Source: Morella rubra (lineage: Eukaryota > Streptophyta > Magnoliopsida > Fagales > Myricaceae). Taken from it: 64,000 nt of DNA. The notes under the pieces are model-generated. The model made no database searches and was not told the origin of the DNA. It worked only from the letters and a program-made list of their open reading frames with translations. The stretch covers positions 86,339 through 150,338 of the forward strand of contig RXIC02000237.1 in NCBI GenBank assembly GCA_003952965.2, in the 5' to 3' direction. Positions 46,650 to 58,649 of the stretch are shown one piece after another. Numbering within the stretch: the first letter of the stretch is position 1; each line of letters begins with the position of its first letter. The translations under genes and the position numbers were made by a program.

Positions 46650-47842
46650 TGTTGGTAAAATTTTGTGCCAAATTTTAAGTTTAAATTGAGTTGTATTTTT
46701 CTATTCAATAATTTTAAATAAGATTGATTAAAATGTTCAAGAGATTAAGGAGTCTTTCAAAATTGAAGAGATAAGGAAAATCTCAAGAAGAGGAGACTAA
46801 GGTGTCATTCAAAATTGAAAAGATGAGAATATTCTCAAGAAGATACGCTAAATAAGGAGCAGTCTCACGCCTACAAATAATACTCTATAAATACAAGGAG
46901 AGGTCAACCTAGAAACTGAGGTCATTTCATATGTTATTCAAACCCTGCTTGACCATATACGTATCAGATTTTCTCCACATCCAAACATATTTTATTCAAG
47001 CCTCACGTACAGAGAAATCCCTCAGAGATTCTTGCTCATTAACCAATCAGATATTATCCATATTCAATCACCATTGTAACCAACCTTCCTTTGTCAAAGT
47101 GTTGATGAAGTTTGGCTACCGGAGTTCATGATGTTAAAGAACAAGGTAATTCTTGAAGAATTCTTGAGAAAAACCTCAGAGAGCTGAGGGTTCACTGCAA
47201 GGGAGTAGTGGGTCTAAGTTGGATTCCATAGATTATTACATCAGGGTAGTTAGAGGCAAGGAACTAGAGGTTTCTTGTGTCTGAATCACCATTGTAAGGT
47301 TTTACTTAGTGAATTTCTAGTGGCTACTAGTATGGAGTGGTTTTTCCTTTGAAAGGTAGTTAAAAGATTTTCCACTTCGTCCACAAAATTCTTGTCTTCT
47401 CGTGGGATTGATTTGATTTTATTTTCCGTTAGTTATGTTGTTGCTTGAATTAATATTTATTCAGATCTAGACTGAAAAACTTTTGGACTTGTTCTTAAAT
47501 TCTTATTGTACATTTTCAAAATAGAGGGGAAGTATCTATTCACCCCTCCTTTAGATGTTAACAGGGTCTAAATCATAGATTTTTTCAATTGGTATCGAAG
47601 CCTAATATCAATCCTTAACCCTTAGTCTAGATGTATCAACGTCTTGATTTGCAGGATCTTTATAATTAGTTTGAGACCTTGGATGATGAAGCGAATGTCT
47701 AAGAGAGCCTAAAAGAAGCATACAATCACCTCTTTAAGGAGAAGAATGTAGCCTTTGAAGATGAGGTCAAGAATGTGAGAAGTGAACTCCTGAAATCCAA
47801 TGCATAAGAATTAAGTAGTGCAACAAAGAAACTGGACACACG
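46650..47842 (+). mobile_element. Ty1/copia 5' LTR with start of gag
   Basis: LTR 46650 to about 47563-47587: starts TGTTGGTAAAATTTTGTGCC, TATA box (ctataaatacaagg) about 46890, and ends at GATGTTAACA or slightly later. A primer binding site resembling initiator-Met tRNA complement (ttggtatcgaagc) lies at 47589-47601. Gag-like sequence follows to about 47840, rich in Glu/Lys, as in the SIRE/Tork group. The element is cut by CACTA sequence near 47843. Broken fossil, several breaks; the rest of gag-pol is missing. Confidence 0.65.
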
Positions 47843-48200
47843 AACTACAACGAATTTGAAATTTTGGGGACGGATTTTGAATTACATCCCGAAAAAATTG
47901 CAAGTTCTGTTTTTGGGACAAAAATTCAAATTGTCCCAATTTTTTTTTTTGCGAAAGTATTTTTTTTGGGATAGAATTTATGTCCCCAATAAAAAATTGG
48001 TTTTTTGGGACTGAAAATCACAATAAATAAATAAAAAAAACTTATAAAAGAGTGGTTCTATGGATAGATTTGTCCGTTTCAATCTCCTTGTTTGAACATT
48101 AAAATAACCATTCGGATGACTTGCTATGTTTTTCCACAAGTTTGAATGAAAAAATTGACGTTCTAATGCCAATTTCCACTACCGTTCAAACTTAAAAAAC
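47843..48200 (+). mobile_element. Outer CACTA-like fragment, left part (continues 53744-53960)
   Basis: Contains repeated 'tttgggac' / 'gtccc' motifs (47860-48010) and GTTCGAAC-like motifs (48090-48190). The same motif types resume right after the nested element, at 53744-53960 (ctgttcgaacc, tgggacgccgg, cgtcccaaaa), so both pieces were one element before 48201-53743 was inserted. A degenerate terminus (cgaactacaacgaatttg) lies near 47850. Confidence 0.45.
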
Positions 48201-48729
48201 CACTACAACAATTTTGTTCTTTAGCGATTTTCTAACAATTTTCCAATGAATATCCACTAAATACCGTTCCTAAAAAAACCACTACAACATATCATTAGCG
48301 TCACTAAAAAGTCCTTTTTAATTTTGCATTAGGGACGAAAATATTAGTGTTTTGTTACGTCGCCTTAAAATACAATTTTTTAGCAAAATTTTCAGTCGTT
48401 TAGTCGACTTTAGTTACATCGGTACAAAGTTTCGTTTCGTAAAAGAGAGTTGAAGACATGGATTTTTAGTGACCGACTTTCGTCACAAAGAGTTAAAAGT
48501 TTCACAAATCGTCACCAAACGAATTAAAGCATGGATTTTGTGCGACCAATATGAATTTTGTCGCTAAAAGTACTCTTCTATGACAATTTTGTGTAGTCAC
48601 TAAAAAGTTAAAAAACATGTTTTTAGCGACCAATGCTAAGTTTGTGGCTAAAAGGGTAAAATTACAAAATCACCATTGAATAGTTCTTTAACAACAAAAT
48701 AAGTTTGTCGGTAAATGTTTTATTACAAA

Positions 48730-49413
48730 TTATCGTATTAATATACTTACCCTAGACTATATAATATTACAAATTTATGTATATATTATGATATCCCTTA
48801 TAATATATTATTTTGTATAGTAATGTATTTGGAAATTTTTATTCTAAAAGACCCACTTAATAAAATATGAAATTAAAGGGAGTATTATGGAAATTGAAGC
48901 TATTATATGATGTAACTTAGTGACTTAGTTGTTGTTGTGTATTTTGTTATAAAGAATAGCTTATTGACATATATGTTATATATTATTATACCACCATACT
49001 TAATGATATATTATATAATATTGATGTATGCCATGTTAAATAGATTGTAACATAATATTTGATATATTGGAATCTTTTTAGTTGGCATATGGTGCTCTAT
49101 TGTATTTAAGTTATTAAGGCATAGGATAGTATGCCACTCAAGGAGGATATTATTATAGCATGATATAATATTGTATTATATTATGGTATATGAGGAAATC
49201 AAATATTGATTACATCAATAGTCCATAAATCATGTATCTTAGTTGTTGGTTAGCTTACATGATACTATAAAAATATTATAATGTATAGATGTATGTCCTG
49301 TTATATATATATTAGAATGTATTTAATTAAAAAGTGTATGGTAGTCCATCATTGAAATTATTAAGATATAGTATAGTATGTCACTCAAGCATGATATTGT
49401 TATAGCAGAATAT

Positions 49414-49448
<35 letters not shown>

Positions 49449-49850
49449 TGACATCATATATGATATATGATATAGGACTAATAGTTGAGAAAAAATGAGT
49501 AAATCAACTATTGGTTACTACACTTGTCCATAAATTATGTATCTGATTAGTTGGTTAGCTTATAGGATTTTATAACACATTAGAATGTATTTAATTAACA
49601 AGTATGTGATACTCCACCCTATTAAAGTATTAAGACATAGTATAGTATCACTTTATGGTACATAGTGTAGGGTACCTTTGCATCATATATGTTACATATT
49701 ATAAAGTTAAATTATATGTTATGGTTAGAAAATAAATAAGTAAATCAATATTGTATTGTATTTAGCTTACAATATATTTATCTATCGTTTAAAAATCTGA
49801 TCAGACAATAGAAAGTACAATACTCATATATATAGAGAGACGAAGTTAGG
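48730..49850. other. Very AT-rich interior of the CACTA element
   Basis: Repeats of 'agtatgccactcaag', 'attaagacatagtatagta' and 'gttagctta' at irregular intervals suggest ancient tandem duplication. No coding signal. Confidence 0.5.
49418..49446. repeat. (AT)n microsatellite
   Basis: About 29 bases of uninterrupted alternating AT. Confidence 0.95.
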
Positions 49851-49899
49851 ATTGAAACATTGAGAGTAATTTTTTTTATAATACAGTCCCCTAAAACGT

Positions 49900-50643
49900 T
49901 TTTTTTTTAACTTTATTTTATAAAAATGACGTTGTTTCTCTTTAAATAGAAACAACGTTCTTTGAGGGGGCCCTGATACCCTAAAAGTTTCAAGGCCCCT
50001 CTCCCTCTCCCCCTCCCCCATTTTTCATCGACAGCAGTCACAGCCCCTCCCCCAAATTTTTCTCTATTCTCCTCTCCCCCTCCCGATTGGCGCCTCTCGT
50101 CTCCTCCGTCAAGATCGGCGCCTCTCCACGGTGCCTTTATAACAGATCACTCTCTTCTCTCTCTGGCCTCTACGTTGCTTTGTATTTCTCTTTTCTCTCT
50201 CTGCGTTGATTTGATTTTGAGTACGATTTGGCTTGTAGATTTTGAATGCGATTAGAATTTCGTTTAGTTGATTTCGTTTGAGATTTTGTTGAGTTCGATT
50301 GGGATTTGCTGATTTGGTGGATTTTTTTGGCCGGTTGATTTTGAATGCGATTTGAATTTCATTTGGATTTGTTGAGTTCGATTGGGATTTGCAGATTTTG
50401 GATTTTTGGTTGTGATTTTTTTTTTTTGTTTAGATTTTGGTAGAATTTTTGCAGGAGTTTTGAATGTTTTTTCCTCTGTTAGACAAAGGTCTTTTGGTTT
50501 TCGTTTGCAATGTTTTCACCTGGCCATCCACCATAAAGCAGAAAATGTTTTTTTGTTGTTTCCTTCGTTGTTCGGCTGCACAAAATAATTTTGCATCTTC
50601 TCTTCAAGTATTCGGTTCTTGATTTCTGTTTGCAATCTATGTG
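49900..50643 (+). promoter_or_regulatory. Promoter/leader-like sequence, possibly captured from a host gene
   Basis: Pyrimidine-rich and GC-richer than its surroundings, with C-rich tracts (49990-50110), a TATA-like 'ctttataac' (50135) and then a leader-like 'ctctctctgcgttgatttg' part. A roughly 75-bp segment (about 50228-50305) is repeated at 50336-50400 (attttgaatgcgatt...gttgagttcgattgggattt). No start codon with a recognisable product. Looks like the 5' end of a plant gene carried inside the CACTA element. Confidence 0.35.
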
Positions 50644-51666
50644 CACTAGTAGAAAAACAAGCAACGCTGACCGAACGCTTAGGATCTGTCACCTTTAGGG
50701 TCTACCTTTAGGGACGTCACTTACAAAAGTCATTTAATATCTTTACTTTTTGACATGGGGAGTTTATGCCTAGAACACCAATCTACCACTTTTTCTCTCA
50801 TTATTTCTGCTTTTTTTTTTTCCTTAGATTTTAGCAAAAGTCAACATCTTTTTCTCTCCCTTATTTCTTTTTTGTTTTTTTCCTTTTTAAATCATCCAAC
50901 ATAGATGTCGAAGACTCCATTCTTCTAATACCTGGTGTTTTCCTATTTACCCAACAGAAGCCATTTGAGAAAGAAGGGAGAGATTTGGTGGAAATGGCCT
51001 ATTTGAGCAAATTTTTTTTTGTTTTTTGAGCTATTTTTTTTTTTGGTTGTTTGTTTTGTTTGTTTGGATTTGTTTTTTTTTCTGATTTTTTTTTCTGCGT
51101 TTGTTTACTATGGTTTGTTTCTAGATTGTAGATTTCTTTTTTTTTTTTTTTTTCGTTTGTTTAAATGGATTGTTGTAGATCTAGATTTCCAAATCTGGCT
51201 TGTTGTAGATTTGGTTTGTTGCAGATTTTTGGGTTTTCTGCGTTTTTTTCCTGCTATAGTGATTTGTAAAGTTTTAAATTTGTAGATTCAAGTCATTCTA
51301 CAACCGTTTATGAAGATTCAAATTTTATATAGATTGTTGAGATTCAAATTTTATATTGATTGTTGTCTCTCTTTGTTTGAAATGGATTATTTGGTTGGTT
51401 TGCTATTTCTGCGCATATGGCGAAGAAGGATGGCGGCTTTAGCTCGTTGGCAATGGGGTTGCACCTCTCTTGACGAACTGAAGCTCGTCGACGCTGCTGG
51501 ATCAGTGCCGACGGAGAGCTTATGTCGTCGAATTAGGGCTCTCTGCACGCTACAATCTCGACCGAGCTTCGACGACTGAAAGTCGTGGCTGAAGAGTAAC
51601 TTCCACGACTTTTGCCATTTTTGTCTACGGAAGCCTCCGTCGGCCATGACCGATTTTCTGCTAGTG
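50644..51666. mobile_element. Non-autonomous CACTA element, 1023 bp, nested
   Basis: Left end CACTAGTAGAAAAACAAGC, right end ATTTTCTGCTAGTG, and perfect 3-bp target duplication GTG (50641-50643 and 51667-51669). A different family from the one around it, whose ends read CACTACAAC. The 89-codon forward ORF (51310-51579) has an Ala/Arg-rich stretch (RMAALARWQWGCTSLDELKL) but no recognised domain. Confidence 0.88.
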
Positions 51667-51882
51667 GTGTTTTCCTGCACTCTTAAGACTATGAATGGTG
51701 AAACAAGTATTGATTAAAACCATAATGTGAGTTTTAGTAATATTTTGGTAGAGGAGGTTTCGATTGGCTACCATTATAAAGAAGAAATTATTGCAAACAT
51801 AGGAAAAAGCGAACCGTGTATTTGTAAGAATAATGTCACTTTTCAAGTTTGTACTGTTTGCTTAGAGGGGAAATATCTTTTT

Positions 51883-52371
51883 GGGGCTAACTAAAGTTAT
51901 AGTTAGCCCATAAGTATGAGCAAAAATCAAATTGATACCCGCAACTATCAAAAAGACAATTTGAGACCTTTAACTTTTGAAAATCATCAATTCAGGCCCT
52001 CGTTCAAAGGCGTTAAGATTGCCCCTCCAAGACTAAATTTTAAAAAATAAATAAAAATAATAAAAATTTAAGAAATAAATTAAAAATAAATAGATTATTG
52101 AAATAGAGTTTCAATAGTGATATTTAAAAAATATTACTTTTTTAAAAAAATATCATTTTTATTTTTAATGAAATTTTTAATATTTTTAGTAATTCTATTT
52201 TGGAGGCGCATTTTGGTCCTTTTCATGCTTTTCCGTTATTTAATGCCGATTTGGACAAGCGGCGTGAATTGATGAGTTTCAAAAGTTAAGGGTCTTAAAT
52301 CTCCGTTTTGAAAATAGAGTGTACTAATTTGATTTTTGTTCATAATTACGGGATTAACTATGACTTTACCC
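51883..52371. mobile_element. Mutator-like MITE (family M), copy 3
   Basis: Starts GGGGCTAACTAAAGTTATAG and ends, inverted, CATAGTTAATCCCGT-like. Flanks TATCTTTTT and TATTTTTTT are a 9-bp target duplication with one change. The interior shares 'gagcaaaaatcaaattgat' with copy 1 (gcaaaaatcaatatc) and the internal 'aaaaatattaaa' region. Confidence 0.85.
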
Positions 52372-53614
52372 TATTTTTTTTTTTGTTTCTTTCCGAAGAT
52401 GCGTAGTTGCGGGTAGATTTCCTACTTCTGTGAAGTTTTGATGCTATACGCTATTGCTTTGGGTAGAGGCTCACCTGTGTCTTTGAAACCTTATCAGGTG
52501 TCTCCAGGTGATGTTATTGAAATGTCTGGGATTTTCATATCATATGGTGAAAGCATTTAGAAATTGCATGATTTTTATGACTGAGTTCATTTCATTTACA
52601 TGGAGATGCTTTGGAATTTCCTAATCCACTTTGCTTTTCATTAGCAGTAGCCTATTACAAATGGTCAGTGTATCACCTTGATCATATTGCTCTGTGCAAT
52701 TGGGAATTGATTGAAAAGATACAGTCGGATCTGTACCGACTGAGCTTAAAAATAAGATGTAACTCTTTGGTTTTTTGTTACTTTTCGTTCCCCAAAACTG
52801 TTTCCCATGTGAAAGTTGGTGCCATCTTTTCTATGGCAAAGGTTTGGACAGGTAACGGTTATGTATTGATGTAAATTGGGTGGGGTAGTTACATTAAAAT
52901 TGCTGTTGTTTATAATTATTCATTAACCTTTGGTGTAATTTATATTCAGGCCATATTGCTCTGTGCAATTTGAATTTGAGGTGCAGCGGAATGTGACCAT
53001 AAGTCTTGTGTTTTTTTATTTGATTTTTTTATATTTATTTATTCTCTGAATTTGTGTTTGTTTCTTTGATTTTATCATAGTTAATAAATTTTTTCGGGAA
53101 GAATGTTTTGATTATGAGAATTTTTTAGTGTTTTGCAGAGGAATTATGGAAAGGATAAAGAAAACAAAAGATGAAAAAGAAGCAAAGAAAGCAGAAATGG
53201 CCAGCAAAGCTTCATATGCCTATTTCTGTTTTGTATTCATTAAATTTGTATATCATGCTAATTGAACAATAGTTTCCTTCTATTTTGAGTAATAACTATC
53301 CAATATATTTTATTTCTTTTTATTAATTATGGAATGTTTTTGCATTTTCTCTGTCAAAATTGCAGTACCTTATTTAAAATACAACTAAAACATGAGTACC
53401 TTTATGAACTTCAAAATAGCAATTTAAAATTAGATAAAAATAATTATCCAAAAGATAAAGTTGATCAGACAAAATGTAACGTTTTAACAAAACATTCATT
53501 CACTTTCGAACGGAGGACATATGACCAAATTTAGACAAATAACGATGATTTTTTTTGTTCGAAAGAAAATCTTGTTCGAACAGACATACTCAGTGGCAAA
53601 TTTGAATTTTTGTC
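52372..53614 (+). other. Gene-like sequence in the CACTA interior
   Basis: 'catattgctctgtgcaatt' occurs twice (about 52684 and 52952). An acceptor-like 'gttttgcag' (53140) is followed by an open stretch encoding MERIKKTKDEKEAKKAEMAS (53148-53207), highly charged. A forward ORF lies at 52611-52874. None could be assigned to a family. Could be decayed exons of a captured gene. Confidence 0.3.
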
Positions 53615-53743
53615 GCAGATGAGCATTAGTGACCGGGCTTTAGCGATGACATTGTAACTATTTTTTTTGTAACTAAAACTTTTTAGCGACGAAAATAGTA
53701 TTTTTAGTGATAAAAAAATTTGCCGACAGTAAATGTTGCAGTG

Positions 53744-53960
53744 AACCTGTTCGAACCAAAGGGAAATCTTGGTATGCAGGTGTTCGCTTTCGTTCTTAAA
53801 AACATCAGTTAGAATGATAGATATTCTTTTGGGACGCCGGTTCACGTCCCAAAAAATATTATTTCATTTGAACGTGTTCACACGGTATTTTTCACCTACC
53901 ATTACAAATGCACGTCCCATCATCATTAATTTTATTATTTTTTAATTCCGTTTGAACGTT
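53744..53960 (+). mobile_element. Outer CACTA-like fragment, right part
   Basis: Continuation of 47843-48200 beyond the nested element; carries the same GTTCGAAC and GGGAC/GTCCC motifs. Confidence 0.4.
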
Positions 53961-54990
53961 AATAAGTAACCCATTCCATAGATAAATATATATGGTTCAC
54001 CTATTGAAAAATTCGAGTTTTATTGGCTCATTACAATTTATTACAAGTGAATAAGTAAGTTTTGAAAACATACACTAATAATCATACCAGTAAATTGATA
54101 AAAAGGGAAAACCTTAATATTTTCTATTTTGATGCATCGATTAACTCCACTCTTGATCTTAACTTTTAGAAATAAGGATATAACACAATTGCAAATATTA
54201 AATACTAATTGTACTGTGGCTTATAAAAATTAAATTATAAAGCACACAAATATATAAAATACAAACCAAAAAAGAAAAAAACTTGTCACAACTATTTAAA
54301 ACTTGCACAACTTTTCCAATATCTATTATAAAAATACGTATATGGTCCAGACATGGAATTTTCTTGAAGATGCCTTTCGCATTTAACTTGGATAGACATA
54401 CCTAGAACCTCGCTCAAGAGATCTTTCAATCCTTAGGACGTGATCCCTTAAAGTCACCATTTAAAATCTCCTTGTTCTGCCCTTGATTAATCTAATGTGG
54501 TATGTTTAATTTCTTTTTCGGAAATATATTCTTTTGCCAAGTAAACCTTGGATGAATCTGCTGGCTATTTTATCAAAAAATTTTATTTTTATATGAACAA
54601 TGATTAGCTTTACAATCTTAGAAAATGATAATTTACACGATTTAGAACAAACAAAATTAGTCAAATCTGCTAACTTGCGATCAATAATTCTGTTATTTGC
54701 AAAATGGGCTTCCTGTGGAGGTGGACCAGCACGTTGAGCCTGAGGAGCACGGGGGTTCGCACATGCGACACGCATGGACTGCTAGTCTACGTCTGGTACA
54801 CCGAGCCCAGTTGCATACAGTGTATCTGATTTTTATGCCTGCAGTCCACTTCTTCTCTGCGCTGATACAGACTACGCTTTTGGGCTTGAATCAGCGAGAT
54901 CTTTCTTCAACAAGACACCGTTTAAATTAGTTTTGAAATTCTGACCGCTGGTCAAATGGTGCCGTTGAGGTTAGCTTCAACATTTGCTTA
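53961..54990. other. Unassigned sequence
   Basis: AT-rich to about 54690. Then a GC-richer ORF (54697-54930, 77 codons, HVEPEEHGGSHMRHAWTASL...) of unknown nature. No element ends recognised. Confidence 0.35.
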
Positions 54991-54997
54991 TCTAGTT

Positions 54998-56308
54998 GGC
55001 AAGGATATTTTTGGAGTTGATATTTTTATGAATATTATAATTATGGGTTATTATATGTGACCGTTAATCTTATAATTATGAAATATTATGGATGACCGTT
55101 ACACCTTTTTATTCTCCCCACCAGTTGGTTTTCCCACCATTATGTACCTTTGTAATTCTTTTAATTCCTTTTAATTCTATGTATGACCCTATGCCTATAT
55201 AAAGGGGTCATGAGATGTATTACAGATACACAACAATTTACAGAATACATCATAGTTCTTGGATAACTATTTCTCTCTTTCTCCCTTGTCTATGTTACTT
55301 TGCTACACTTCTAGATTGTATTGCTTCTTAGTTTTACAGCACATGATTAGCACGAAGCTCTATTGATTGTGAACGAAGCACTTGTAATTACAAGAGAAGG
55401 ACGTGTACTTTCTTGTTGTAAAAAGTCCATTGTTGAAGTCAAAGGAAGTTTCATATTTTTATATCCCTTTTCACAAGATTGTGGTAAGTTTGTTCGATTT
55501 GACATTTTCTTCTTTGTTGATTTGTGTAATTGGATTAGAGACTTATTAATCTTTTGTTAGTTATAGATCATGTCGAATCTTGCAAAACTTGATCCGTAGC
55601 TCTTGATATTTCGAGCAACAATTATCTCTCATAGGTCCTTGATGCTGAAATTCATTTTGATGCTAAGAATCTTGAAAATACTATTTGAGAGGAAAATAAC
55701 ACGCATCCCTGCAGGATCACGCCAAAGTAATGATTTTCTTATGCCATCATCTCCATTAAGAATTGAAATCTTAATATCTTACTGAAAAATATCCCTTTAT
55801 TTTATGGAATAATTTAAAGGAGAGATACGAGCATCAGAAGTCCGTAATCCTTCCAAAAAAGCTCGATATAATGGGATGCACCTAAGGTTGCAAGATTTTA
55901 AATTTGTTTGAGTGTAATTCTATTTTGTTCAAAATCACTTCACAGTTCATACTAAGTGGAGAAAATGTCATTGAAGAAGACATGTTGGAGAAAACATTCA
56001 CTACTTTTCATGCCTCGAATATGCTCCTGCAATAGCAATATCGAGAGCGAAAGTTCACGAAATATTCTAAACTAATTTATTGTCTTCTTGTGGCCGAACA
56101 AAATAATGAGATTTTGATAAAAAATCATCAGTCCCGACCAACTAGTTCGTCAACCATTTCTTGAAGCGAATGGAGTCTCACTCCATGACGTGAATGAGAC
56201 ATCCTTTTAGAAAAAGAACTACAGTCGAGATCATGGTTTGACAAAGAACAAAAGGGGCATCCTATTTATGGGTGAATAGGCCAAAGAAAAAAATGACTGC
56301 AATAATTT
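54998..56308 (+). mobile_element. Ty1/copia LTR and gag remnant
   Basis: LTR-like sequence from about 54998 with a TATA box (ctatataaagg, about 55196) and downstream leader. From about 55570 a gag-like region begins ATGTCGAATCTTGCAAAACT, recognisable as the UBN2-type gag of plant copia elements by MSNLAKL, LRLQDFK and RRHVGEN-like stretches. The copy is truncated at 56309 by the gypsy LTR, and pol is absent. Broken fossil, more than ten breaks. Confidence 0.6.
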
Positions 56309-58472
56309 TGTCATACCCTGAGCTTTCAAACATCACATGCATATTGTTTATGCTCTCTTGTTTGTGATTAGTAGTGAGATTAGGGGATATTTAGTGACTA
56401 AGAGAGAGTATTTAGTACTTGAGATGATAAGTTCGAAATCTTGATTAGGACATGATATAGTGAGAATTGGAGTTCACCTCCGGCTGAGTTATTGTTCAAG
56501 AATTTGAGGAGAACGCATTGGATCAATTTAAATTTTTAAGCTAGTAGGTCGTTTTTATCTCAAAACCTTGATTAGGACATGATTAAGTGAGATTTGGAGT
56601 TCGCGTGCAACTACGTTGTTGTTCAGAATGTTGAGGAGCTTGTATTGGATCAATTTAATTTTTTAAGCAAGCAGGACGTTTTTGTCTCAAAAATGAACCA
56701 CATGATTTTTATTCTTTTAATATATTGGGAGTTCATCCACGAGTTTATGGTTCAAATTTGGAGACTTTTTATTTTTCGGAGGCAAGTGGGTTGATTTCTC
56801 GGAGCAATTAGGTTGATTTGCGATTATAGAAAGATTAGTGAAACGATTAGCAAAACTTAGCCATTAAGAAAGAAAATTTTGGCTGCCCTAGAGAGTGACA
56901 CCTATGAGGGCTAGATAGCACGACAAATCAAAGCTAGAAGCACGACGAATTGATGCAAAAAGCACGACCAAAAAGGCTAAACCTAGAAAGCACGAAGTGT
57001 CGAACCGTAGGAGTTTCGACGATGACTCGCCATGGCTACCTTGGAGAATTTTGGCCATAGCCTTGCCATTATTGTGAACTCTTCTCTTTATTTTTCTAGC
57101 ATCTCTTGATGTTGATTAGCATTTTTATATTCTTCCTATTGTTCTTGATGTTATTTGTGTTCTTCATGTTCTTGACGAAGAACAAGGTCGTCCTTTTGAA
57201 AAAGTATCATTTTCAAAGTTTGATTCATTTTCAAGTTGTTTTTCAACTTTGATCCATTTCTTTTCAAAATTTCTTCCAAAAGTTGTTTTTCAAAGCTTGA
57301 ACATATTTCTTTCCTTCTGATTTCAATACTTTTCATTTCAAAATTAGTATTTTCTATGTGGTGATTAAGTCGGTTTTTAACCGAGAAATCAAAGTGTTGT
57401 TTTTGCCTTCACAACATTTTCCTTTGAGAACTGTTTTGTAATGTTGTGATGATAGAAACGAGTCAAGGTCTTGCATATCATAAATGAGATGTATGGGCAT
57501 TGATATGAGACATGCATACTTAACTTGTACGTTGGAAAGGAATATTGTGATGTTTCAAATGTGGTTAAGGTGTTGCATATCATGAATAATATGTATGGGC
57601 GTTGACATGAGACATGCATACTCAACGCATACTGTGAAGATGTGACAGTACTGTGCACAAGAGGATGTGTTCACTTGTTGTGACATTTTGGCCTCTCCAT
57701 CGTACGCGGAAAGGTCCTTTGTTAGGATAACTCACTCTGGGAGTTTGAGGCCGTATTGTGCTCTGGGAGTACTGCTGCAAAGATACGGAAGGTTACTTGT
57801 AACCCGTCACTCTGGCCAAGTGATTCACTCTGGGAGTGAAAGTAGTGGTGATTGAAAATGGAAAAAATAAAAGATTATTTTTGCGAAAACTGAGTCTTTT
57901 ATTTACTTTCTTATTCTGTTGAGATTTTATTGTTGAATGGGTTTCTTCAATATCTTTTATTTTATCTGCTATTCTGTTCCATTAATCGTTGGCTTTACTG
58001 AGTCATTTGGACTCACCGTTGTTTGTTAAATTCTTTTAGCAGATGTTTGAAATATGTTTAGGTGAGTTCACCAAAGTCATTCAGCATGGCTTTATCACTT
58101 TGGAGCTAACCTTTCAAGTCTATGTCACACGTGACCTAGATGTCCTGATAGAGGGACGAGGACATAGGTGGATCACTCGCACTCTGATAATTACGTCAAC
58201 ATCTCGGACTTGGATAACACTGATGATGAAGATTAGAAATCTTCGGTTTTAATGTTTTCTTAGTTTTTCGCTGCAGTTTTCCTTTTTTAGTATGTACATT
58301 ATAGAAAGTGGGTCCTCTTTTGTAATACCTCGGTATTAATAAAAGGTCCTTTTGTGTTTTGCTTAGTATCTTGTTGCTTTGTCGATCTTCCCATAGGTCG
58401 TAACCTCAGCTTTATAGTTGTGTCCATTACTATAAGACAACGCTTGAGGTCTTCACGGTCTGGGCTATTACA
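56309..58472 (+). repeat. 5' LTR of the gypsy element (family 1, copy c)
   Basis: 2164 bp with TG...CA ends. It is the copy that ties the family-1 solo LTRs to a coding region. Confidence 0.9.
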
Positions 58473-58474
58473 GA

Positions 58475-58486
58475 TGGTATCAGAGC
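58475..58486 (+). other. Primer binding site, initiator-Met tRNA type
   Basis: TGGTATCAGAGC two bases after the LTR end, the standard plant PBS complementary to the 3' end of initiator methionine tRNA. Confidence 0.92.
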
Positions 58487-58649
58487 TTGGTTTTTAGGAA
58501 AGCAAGGATAGTTAGCAGAACCTAAGAAAACGAGAGTGTTAGGAAAAGCACTATCTCTTTAGTAAGCTTAGTATGATCATAGGAATAATATGATATTGTC
58601 CTTATCTTGTGGTGATTTTGGAGTTTATAACCTACCCTTGTGTTTTAGG

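Larger units (their letters stand above)
48201..53743. mobile_element. CACTA element, about 5.5 kb, with gene-like interior
   Basis: Left end CACTACAACAATTTTG at 48201, right end TGTTGCAGTG at 53743, both flanked by AAC (48198-48200 and 53744-53746), a perfect 3-bp target duplication. A second CACTACAACA start with the same AAC before it lies at 48280, so the left end is duplicated or alternative. Subterminal blocks at both sides carry 'ttagcgac' / 'gtcactaaaa' motifs (48290-48720 and 53615-53743). The interior holds an AT-rich part (48730-49850), a promoter/leader-like part (49900-50640), a nested 1-kb CACTA, a MITE and exon-like sequence. No transposase recognised. Confidence 0.65.

Noticed and set aside
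57667-57855. ORF beginning MFTCCDIL, also on the reverse strand at 33409-33726
   Set aside because: It is part of the family-1 LTR and appears in two copies for that reason; LTR sequence is not expected to be coding.
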